Source: an uncultured Muribaculaceae bacterium (lineage in GTDB: Bacteria; Bacteroidota; Bacteroidia; Bacteroidales; Muribaculaceae). From it: a stretch of 64,000 bases of DNA. The DNA lies in NCBI GenBank assembly GCA_947178505.1, contig CAMWYR010000008.1, forward strand, positions 1-64,000, written 5' to 3'. A program made the position numbers and the translations under genes. The notes under the pieces were generated by a model. The model was not told the origin of the DNA, ran no database searches, and saw nothing but the letters and a program-made list of their open reading frames with translations. Below, piece after piece: positions 57,396 to 64,000 of the stretch (the stretch's first letter is position 1; each line of letters begins with the position of its first letter).

Positions 57396-58223
57396 TTACT
57401 TCATAGCATTCACTGCCTGTCGGAGAAGAGTAAGGTTATGGAGAATCGTAGCAACCTCCGACAGCGGAAGCATATTGGCACCATCGCTCTTTGCCTCTTT
57501 CGGATTCTGATGGGTCTCCATGAAAATTCCGTCGGCACCAGCGGCAATACCTGCGCGCGCGATAGTGGAGATAAGCTCGGGCTTACCGCCGGTAACACCC
57601 GACGCACTGTTCGGCTGCTGAAGTGAATGAGTGATGTCGAGGATCACAGGACAATTGCAGGCCTTCTTCATAACGGGGATGCCACGCATATCGACGATGA
57701 GGTCGCCATACCCGAAGAAAGTACCACGGTCGGTAACAGCCACCCGATCGTTACCGGATTCGCGCACTTTCTCGCATGCAAATGCCATAGACTCGGGCGC
57801 CAGGAACTGCCCCTTCTTGATATTGACCATCTTGCCGGTGCGTGCCGCAGCCACGAGCAAATCAGTCTGGCGACAAAGAAAAGCCGGAATCTGGAGGATA
57901 TCAACGTATTCAGCCGCCATCGCGGCCTCTTCGGCACTGTGGATATCCGTGACAACCGGGATACCAAATGTCTCGCTCACCTTGCGTAGAATCCGGAGTG
58001 CTTTCTCGTCGCCTATACCCGTGAAAGAATCTATACGCGAACGGTTGGCCTTACGGTAAGAGCCCTTGAATACATAGGGAATATTGAGGTCGGAGGTAAT
58101 CTTCAAGACCTTCTCCGCAATATCAAGGGCCATTTCCTCGCCTTCTATCACGCAAGGACCGGCGAGAAGAAAGAAGTTATTATCTGCGCTCGACGCCAGA
58201 TAATTCAAAATATCGTTATTCAT
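57396..58223 (-). CDS. kdsA: 3-deoxy-8-phosphooctulonate synthase
   Basis: 'LLAGPCVIEGEEMALDIAEKVLKI', 'FKGSYRKANRSRIDSFTGIGDEKALRIL', 'DITHSLQQPNSASGVTGGKPELI'. Confidence 0.96.
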   Translation of the reverse strand: MNNDILNYLASSADNNFFLLAGPCVIEGEEMALDIAEKVLKITSDLNIPYVFKGSYRKANRSRIDSFTGIGDEKALRILRKVSETFGIPVVTDIHSAEEAAMAAEYVDILQIPAFLCRQTDLLVAAARTGKMVNIKKGQFLAPESMAFACEKVRESGNDRVAVTDRGTFFGYGDLIVDMRGIPVMKKACNCPVILDITHSLQQPNSASGVTGGKPELISTIARAGIAAGADGIFMETHQNPKEAKSDGANMLPLSEVATILHNLTLLRQAVNAMK

Positions 58224-58269
58224 AAAAATCAGGTTTTTTCATTTAAGTCGCCACTTTGGCTGGCAAAGT

Positions 58270-58980
58270 TTACCCCTGCTGAAGCATTATCGTGTGAGCG
58301 GCACAAAGGGCAAACAGCGCTGCTGTTTCCGTGCGGAGCCGGGTGTTACCGAATGTGACCGGGCGGAATCCGGCAGCGAACGCATCATTGATTTCATCCG
58401 GTGAGAAGTCACCCTCCGGGCCGATCATAATGGTTATGTCTGAGAGTCCGTCGTAAGTTCTTGCGAATTCAAGCCGTTCAGTCTCTTCGTCGCAGTAACC
58501 GACGAACTTCACCCCGGAGTTCTCTTCCCTGATGAAGTCGTTGAACTCAGTCATCTCCACCAGTTCAGGCAAAGTGGCCTTGAGACTCTGCTTCATTGCC
58601 GCAACCATGACCTTCATCATACGGTCGCGCTTCACGACGCGCCTCACGCTGTGTCGGCAATTCAAGAACACAAGCCGGCTTACGCCTATCTCAACGGCCT
58701 TTTCCGCCAGCCACTCCATTCGGTCGATATTCTTTGTCGGAGCGACAGCGAGCGTTATACGCGGGCGCCAGTGCAATTCTTGACGACACGTGGATATGAT
58801 ATCAACGGACGTGTGCTTAGAATGCGCATCGGTAATGACGCATCTGTAAAGGTTGCCTTTGCCATCCGTGACATCTATCTCATCGCCTTGACGCATACGC
58901 ATTACGCGCACGCAGTGTGCTGAATCGGATTCCGACAACTCGCCAGCCGCCACTATATCGGGAGAATAAAACAAGATCAT
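58270..58980 (-). CDS. rsmE: 16S rRNA (uracil(1498)-N(3))-methyltransferase
   Basis: 'HCVRVMRMRQGDEIDVTDGKGNLYRCVI', 'MIGPEGDFSPDEINDAFAAGFRPVTFGNTRLRTETAALFAL'. Confidence 0.93.
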   Translation of the reverse strand: MILFYSPDIVAAGELSESDSAHCVRVMRMRQGDEIDVTDGKGNLYRCVITDAHSKHTSVDIISTCRQELHWRPRITLAVAPTKNIDRMEWLAEKAVEIGVSRLVFLNCRHSVRRVVKRDRMMKVMVAAMKQSLKATLPELVEMTEFNDFIREENSGVKFVGYCDEETERLEFARTYDGLSDITIMIGPEGDFSPDEINDAFAAGFRPVTFGNTRLRTETAALFALCAAHTIMLQQG

Positions 58981-58997
58981 GATTTCGCAGAGTTGAT

Positions 58998-60350
58998 TTA
59001 CATTTCGTCAATCATACCACCGCCATCAGCGCTCTCTGCCTTGGCGAGATCAATCTTAAGTTTATCATTCTCAGGAGTCTTGCTCTTCGGATTCTTGAAT
59101 ATGAGCCAGAAAAGAATACCGACCACAAGCGCATATGCCGCGAATATCAGCCATGATGTGCGCCAGCCCTCAAGCTGCAGTTCAGGCGAGGCTGAATGAG
59201 GCACGAAATGATTCACCACGAACATCGCACCGAGCGTACCTATCGTTGCGCCGAAGCCGTTGGTGACGATCATAAAGAGACCCTGAGCGCTGCTGCGCAT
59301 CTCCGGGCTCGTTTCCTGATCTACATAAAGCCCTCCCGATACGTTGAAGAAGTCGAACGCAATGCCATAGACAATGCAGGAGAGAATGAACATCCAGAGG
59401 CCGCCGTCGGGATTACCGACACCGAAGAGGCCGAAGCGGAGCACCCATGCGAACATCGACATCAGCATTACGCACTTGATTCCGAAACGCTTCAGGCAGA
59501 CCGGTATGAGGAGGATACATAGCGTCTCGCTTATCTGCGAAAGTGAGATCAGCGCATTGGGATTCTGCGCTGCCCATGCATCTGCATATTCCGGGATGTT
59601 TTCGAAGAGCGATATGAAGGGATTGGCGTAGCCGTTAGTAATCTGTAGGGAGACTCCGAGCAACATACTGAATAAGAAGAAAACGGCCAGGCGCTTATGG
59701 CGGAGCAGCCCGAAAGCCCGCAGTCCGAGTTTATCGACCCAGTTGCCCGACGCTGCCTGAGAGGTAGGACAGGCAGGCATGGTGAGTGCATAAAGACACA
59801 TCACGAAGCTCAGGAGCGCCGAGACGAAAAGCTGCATGTAGGAGGTCTGTAGCGCTGCGCCATCCACCTTGACAAAGTTGACGAAAAGCATCGCACAGAT
59901 AAAACCAATCGTACCGAAGATGCGTATTGCGGGGAAGTCTTTCACCGTGTCAAGTCCCGATTTTGTCAGCGCATTGAACGCCACGGAATTATTAAGGCCT
60001 ATGGTGGGCATGAAGAAAGCCACCGCCAGAGAATATAGCGTAAACAGAGGCGCAAACTCTATTTGCGACGCACCCATACAATAAAATCCGGCCAGGGCCA
60101 TGAAAAGCCCTGACAGCATATGGCAGAGACTTAGCATTTTCTGGGCCTGAATGAAACGGTCGGCGATAATGCCGATTACCGAGGGCATGAACAGCGACAC
60201 GATACCCTGCATCGCGTAGAACCAGCCGATATCGGCCACGAGCCCGGCTTTTGAAAGGAAATTACCCAGCGAGGTGAGATAGGCACCCCAGACGGAAAAC
60301 TCAAGAAAATTGAGCACCGAAAGTCTTAGTTTCAGAGATGAATTGCGCAT
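58998..60350 (-). CDS. MFS transporter, nucleoside permease (NupG)-like
   Basis: 'LRLSVLNFLEFSVWGAYLTSLGNFL', 'GLYVDQETSPEMRSSAQGLFMIVTNGFGATIG'. Confidence 0.85.
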   Translation of the reverse strand: MRNSSLKLRLSVLNFLEFSVWGAYLTSLGNFLSKAGLVADIGWFYAMQGIVSLFMPSVIGIIADRFIQAQKMLSLCHMLSGLFMALAGFYCMGASQIEFAPLFTLYSLAVAFFMPTIGLNNSVAFNALTKSGLDTVKDFPAIRIFGTIGFICAMLFVNFVKVDGAALQTSYMQLFVSALLSFVMCLYALTMPACPTSQAASGNWVDKLGLRAFGLLRHKRLAVFFLFSMLLGVSLQITNGYANPFISLFENIPEYADAWAAQNPNALISLSQISETLCILLIPVCLKRFGIKCVMLMSMFAWVLRFGLFGVGNPDGGLWMFILSCIVYGIAFDFFNVSGGLYVDQETSPEMRSSAQGLFMIVTNGFGATIGTLGAMFVVNHFVPHSASPELQLEGWRTSWLIFAAYALVVGILFWLIFKNPKSKTPENDKLKIDLAKAESADGGGMIDEM

Positions 60351-60412
60351 AACGAAAAAGTTGTCACCTGCTTCGCCGGCAGCTGTAAAATAAGGCCGGT
60401 AGCCGAGGTATG

Positions 60413-60420
60413 CAAATATA
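60413..60420 (-). promoter_or_regulatory. -7 box (TATATTTG on minus) for MFS gene
   Basis: CAAATATA on +, 63 nt upstream of the start. Confidence 0.5.
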
Positions 60421-60504
60421 GCACATTTTTATGGTATGCGCAACAACTTTATAGGTATTATCCCCGCCGTTTTGATAGTTCTTATCCCCGCTGCCTGATA
60501 TGAT

Positions 60505-61188
60505 TCACTCTGTGCGAAAGTGTTCCAATAAATTCAACCTCGACGGAATCGTGATTGTGTGATCGTCAATCCTGATGACATAACCCTCTTCCTCCAGACG
60601 GGAAAGACTCGTTCCGCCATCAGTGCGGGGAGGTCTTACGAAAGAGTCAATATTCAGGCGGGGCGTATGCAGAGTGACCTCCAGAGCCTCCGGAAGCATG
60701 ACGAGCTGCAACAGACAGGAGAGGTCAGAACTTCCCGACATCATGTCGTGACGCCTTAGCGCATCCTGACCATTCTGCGCCATGCGCGAGAGGAAATTTG
60801 AATAATTAAGAAGAAGGAGACCTTGCGACTGAATAAGCTTGATGTAGTTCTGCTTTGAAATCTTCATAGCTCCTACCTGGGAAAGGGCCTTAAGCCGCAC
60901 GTTATGGTGATTGTCAAGACCGAAAAGATGCTCCAGTCCGACCACACAGAAAGGGGGAATCACTTCAGTCACGACCAGATTACCATCGCAAAGCACCTGC
61001 CGGCGCTGAGATTCACCATTCAGCAGTGAAATTACACCGTCGCTAACCTTGTTTTCTCTTACGATAATATCGCCCGGTTCAAAACTCCGGAATTCCAGCG
61101 GGATCGAAGCGGCAATCTTATCGATCAGTTCCTTGCCGGCTCCACGGAATATAGGCAGGTTCATCAGACGTTCGTAGATAGAAACCAT
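60505..61188 (-). CDS. Crp/Fnr family transcriptional regulator
   Basis: cNMP-like 'LMNLPIFRGAGKELIDKIAASIPLEFRSFEPGDIIVRENKVSDGVISLLNGE'; C-term winged-helix-like; ATG at 61188. Confidence 0.8.
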   Translation of the reverse strand: MVSIYERLMNLPIFRGAGKELIDKIAASIPLEFRSFEPGDIIVRENKVSDGVISLLNGESQRRQVLCDGNLVVTEVIPPFCVVGLEHLFGLDNHHNVRLKALSQVGAMKISKQNYIKLIQSQGLLLLNYSNFLSRMAQNGQDALRRHDMMSGSSDLSCLLQLVMLPEALEVTLHTPRLNIDSFVRPPRTDGGTSLSRLEEEGYVIRIDDHTITIPSRLNLLEHFRTE

Positions 61189-61224
61189 AGTAGCGGATTT
61201 ACAATGCAATTGGAAAATAAAAAA

Positions 61225-61259
61225 AGACGTAAAAGCTGTCAGAAGCATTTACGTCTTTG
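61225..61259 (-). terminator. tRNA-Glu terminator hairpin
   Basis: AAAGACGTAAA ... TTTACGTCTTT, followed by T-rich sequence on the minus strand. Confidence 0.7.
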
Positions 61260-61264
61260 TTCAG

Positions 61265-61336
61265 TAGTCTATCCGGGACTCGAACCCGAGTTTCCACCGT
61301 GAGAGGGTGGCGTGCTAACCGCTACACTAATAGACC
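61265..61336 (-). tRNA. tRNA-Glu (CTC)
   Basis: Minus strand GGTCTATTAGTGTAGCGGTTAGCACGCCACCCTCTCACGGTGGAAACTCGGGTTCGAGTCCCGGATAGACTA; anticodon loop CTCTCAC. Confidence 0.9.
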
Positions 61337-61388
61337 AAGTTAGTCAGAAAGGAGAAGCTTAGAGCCTTGTTGTTTCCCTTTTGCTCTG

Positions 61389-61420
61389 CAAAGTTAGTGC
61401 ATTTTTCCGACACTACCAAA
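61389..61420 (-). promoter_or_regulatory. tRNA-Glu promoter (TAACTTTG -7, TTTG -33 on minus)
   Basis: CAAAGTTA 61389-61396 and CAAA 61417-61420 on +; 20-nt spacer. Confidence 0.6.
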
Positions 61421-61517
61421 TAATTCTTGGAAAAAATTCATTCAATTTTCCAAACTATCCTTACAAGACTTCACATTAACTTGATTGTCAGATAGTTAAA
61501 TTTGCGATATTTTTTAG

Positions 61518-63299
61518 TTATTTTATAGTGAATGAGAGCCCGTCATAAGCCGGCTCCACATTCTCGGGCAGTCGGGTGGCAAGCTCATGGTGCCTTCCTA
61601 TCTCGTGGCTGAAATGAGTGAGGTAAGCTTTGCGTGGCCTTATTTCCTTTATCAGGTCAAGTGCTTCGGCAAGCATCAGATGTGAGAAGTGGTCACGGTC
61701 ACGGAGGGCGTTCAGTACGAGCGTGTCTACTCCTGCGAGCCTATCGACTTCTTCACTGCTGATTGTCTTGCAATCTGTGATATAGGCGAAGTCACCAATG
61801 CGGTAGCCGAGAATCGGACGCTGCGCATGGAACACTTCGACCGGCTCTATCTTCACGCCATTAATATAGAAAGGGGTCTTCCCTATCGTGCGTAGGTCAA
61901 AACGGGGCACGCCGGGGTATTTGTGATCGCGGAAACAATATTCAAAGTGCTTACGAATCTCCTCTTCGGTGATGGGATCGGCATAAACAGTCAGGTCGCT
62001 GTCGGCGCAGAACGACCGGAGATCGTCCATTCCGCCTACGTGGTCGTTATGGCCATGCGTAACCAGCACTGCATCTATGTGATAAATTCCCTCCCGAAGC
62101 GCCTGCTGGCGGAAGTCGGGCGAAGGATCGATCAGCAGGGTAAGCCCCATCGTGCGCACGAGCGCAGATGTGCGCGTTCGCTTATCTTTCTGATATGGCG
62201 ACGTGCAGACGCGACACGAACAGGCTATCTCCGGAATACCCTTTGACGTACCTGTGCCGAGCAGAGTGACATGCACAGCCGTATCTATATAATTCACCTC
62301 CGGATTAAGGTCGATCATAAATTTTTCCCTGACGCGGCGCCTCACCGTGTCGGCAAGTTCGACGACATCTTCCGCCGTCGCACCGCCGGTGTTCACTATC
62401 ACGAGGGGTTGGCCGGGATATACCATTGCCCCGCCGCGCCGCAAGCCTTTCAGTCCGGCCTGATCAATCAGCCAGGCGGCCGACACCTTCTTGTGATGTT
62501 CATCAACCTTGTGCCCCTCAATGTCATAACCTGTCAGCGCCTTGATTTCATCCAGATATCCTTTGTGGACCACCGGATTCTTGAAAAAACTTCCCGCGCT
62601 CCCCAGTTCCTCCGGAGCCGGGAGTTTGGCGGCGCGTATTGCTTTTATCTCATCAGCCACTTCTCGGATAGTAGGCGCATGCCCGAGACGCTCCTTCAGC
62701 TTGCGGAGCGGGCCATACTCAAGGTTAGCGGCGATCTCGGAAGGATGCACCTTGAACGACACCCTCAGTACGATATAGCGGCCCCTTCCTTCATGCTTGA
62801 AGAAACTGTCGCGATAACCGAAACGACATTCGGCATTCGTAAAAACAACCGTCTGTCGAGTCACTACATCGAAGCACTCAACCTTGAATATGACGTCGCA
62901 CGCCTCCACTCCGTAGGCACCGACATTCTGCACAGGTGACGCACCGACATCTCCGGGGATTCCGGCCATATTTTCCAGTCCGCCGTAGCCTTGACTGATG
63001 CACCATTCCACCAGATCATCCCACTTCTCCCCTGCGCCGGCTATTACATACACCTCCTCATCGTTTTTTATGTAGGAGGAAATGCCCTTAATCGTGGAGC
63101 GGAGCACAAGCCCGTCGAAATCCCGGATAAACAGAAGATTGCTGCCGCCGCCAATATTATAGACGCGGTTGTTGATAAAGCGCTCGTCGCGCGAGATTCT
63201 GAGTAATTCCTTTTGGGATGAATATTCCGCATACCAACGGGCACGCACCGGAATACCAAACGTAGTGAACGGGGTCAGATCTTTATTTTCTTCAAACAT
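61518..63299 (-). CDS. murB: MurB (UDP-N-acetylenolpyruvoylglucosamine reductase) fused to MBL-fold phosphodiesterase (PhnP-like)
   Basis: N-half 'YNIGGGSNLLFIRDFDGLVLRS', 'GLENMAGIPGDVGASPVQNVGAYGVE', 'ELGSAGSFFKNPVV'; C-half 'VTLLGTGTSKGIPEIACSCRVCTS', 'AVLVTHGHNDHVGGMDDLRSF'; continuous frame; ATG at 63299 preferred. Confidence 0.92.
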   Translation of the reverse strand: MFEENKDLTPFTTFGIPVRARWYAEYSSQKELLRISRDERFINNRVYNIGGGSNLLFIRDFDGLVLRSTIKGISSYIKNDEEVYVIAGAGEKWDDLVEWCISQGYGGLENMAGIPGDVGASPVQNVGAYGVEACDVIFKVECFDVVTRQTVVFTNAECRFGYRDSFFKHEGRGRYIVLRVSFKVHPSEIAANLEYGPLRKLKERLGHAPTIREVADEIKAIRAAKLPAPEELGSAGSFFKNPVVHKGYLDEIKALTGYDIEGHKVDEHHKKVSAAWLIDQAGLKGLRRGGAMVYPGQPLVIVNTGGATAEDVVELADTVRRRVREKFMIDLNPEVNYIDTAVHVTLLGTGTSKGIPEIACSCRVCTSPYQKDKRTRTSALVRTMGLTLLIDPSPDFRQQALREGIYHIDAVLVTHGHNDHVGGMDDLRSFCADSDLTVYADPITEEEIRKHFEYCFRDHKYPGVPRFDLRTIGKTPFYINGVKIEPVEVFHAQRPILGYRIGDFAYITDCKTISSEEVDRLAGVDTLVLNALRDRDHFSHLMLAEALDLIKEIRPRKAYLTHFSHEIGRHHELATRLPENVEPAYDGLSFTIK

Positions 63300-63358
63300 G
63301 GAGTGGTGTTTTATGATTGGAGAGTCTAAATTATTAAAACTGTGACGAGGATCAAGCG

Positions 63359-64000
63359 TCAATGGCGATATTTCACAAGAAGCCCATCTTCAAAATAGAG
63401 GAATGTTCCGTCGCTGTAAGTCCACACGTCAATCGTGTTGCTCCAGTTGTGGCCTGCATCCACCTCATTCGGATTTCCGAGTGAAAGCTTGCACTCGGCC
63501 TTTGTCATGCCGGCCCGTACCTTCCCTTCCTGTATAAGTTGCCACACATCCGGAGCGATTGCCGTATATTTCTCACGGGGATCGCCAAGATAGTACAAAG
63601 AAGGGAAGGTCCGAGTCTCGCCGCGCAGTCCTTCTCCGGCCGACACGCCCATAAACTGGAATGCCGTTCGACCGTCGGCATCTTCAAATACCACACGGAG
63701 TGGGAACACCATATTGCCTTCTGTGACCTCCTTGACCTTTACAGGCACGAATTTTTTTCCGGGGAGCGGATTTCCATCGGGAGTATACCAGAGTTGCGTT
63801 CGCGTCCAGAGTGTCTTTCCGCTGAGCATCGAGTCGGCTGCGGCCACGAAGTCAAGGTCGATAAGCATAGGCACCTCAAGGCCGGTGATTTTCCGCGCGG
63901 CAGATTCATTTTTCCCCGAAGCGTAGCGATACTTGCGGGCGCCGTCGCTGAACACAATGGCTGTGGCCATGGTACCTCCCGCCGTGGGATAGGGCTCGGA
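63359..64000 (-). CDS. Conserved protein of unknown function, 5' end beyond the window
   Basis: Reading frame stays open to the window edge (…SEPYPTAGGTMATAIVFSDG…); C-term 'VRAGMTKAECKLSLGNPNEVDAGHNWSNTIDVWTYSDGTFLYFEDGLLVKY' is SmpA/BamE-like in style. Confidence 0.6.
   Translation of the reverse strand, partial: SEPYPTAGGTMATAIVFSDGARKYRYASGKNESAARKITGLEVPMLIDLDFVAAADSMLSGKTLWTRTQLWYTPDGNPLPGKKFVPVKVKEVTEGNMVFPLRVVFEDADGRTAFQFMGVSAGEGLRGETRTFPSLYYLGDPREKYTAIAPDVWQLIQEGKVRAGMTKAECKLSLGNPNEVDAGHNWSNTIDVWTYSDGTFLYFEDGLLVKYRH

Noticed and set aside
48384-58223. kdsB and kdsA being near each other as a special KDO cluster
   Set aside because: About 8 kb apart with many unrelated genes between; ordinary genome layout.
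61265-61336. tRNA-Glu as a mobile element attachment site
   Set aside because: No integrase or duplicated tRNA end visible; flanked by ordinary genes and its own terminator.

Overview
A 64 kb chromosomal window that looks like a Bacteroidales genome, probably Muribaculaceae or a relative (taxonomy is inference from protein style and TAnnTTTG-type promoters). Left end (about 1-12.9 kb): three consecutive large secreted/surface proteins on the + strand, namely a repetitive beta-rich protein, a triplicated LRR protein, and a C10 (streptopain-like) protease fused to BspA-type LRRs. They are followed by an SGNH-hydrolase + MBOAT O-acyltransferase pair. The rest is mostly a dense minus-strand housekeeping block: mutS2, a Usp protein, a complete moxR-DUF58-batA/B/C/D/E aerotolerance-type operon with an extra BatD-like gene, thiL, PNP, lpxK, sppA, glmM, nrnA-like DHH phosphatase, topB, mazG, mtnN, a YrdC protein (+), a Spi-domain protein lacking a protease domain, two MFS transporters, PPi-PFK, kdsB, a flippase-like LPG-synthase-family protein, GT4, tRNA-Cys, an HU-TM-LysM protein next to a second HU gene and a LysM-M23 peptidase, ndk, mscS (+), kdsA, rsmE, a Crp/Fnr regulator, tRNA-Glu, and a single-ORF MurB + metallo-beta-lactamase fusion. 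I saw no CRISPR array, integrase, transposase or phage module. Best leads: (1) HU-TM-LysM protein as a possible nucleoid-to-envelope tether, in a cluster with HU and LysM-M23 genes; (2) MurB-MBL fusion; (3) a 6S-like structured RNA with its own promoter upstream of the C10 protease; (4) a secreted Spi-only protein paired in the genome with a C10 protease; (5) an inverted 13-mer operator-like pair in the ndk/mscS intergenic region.
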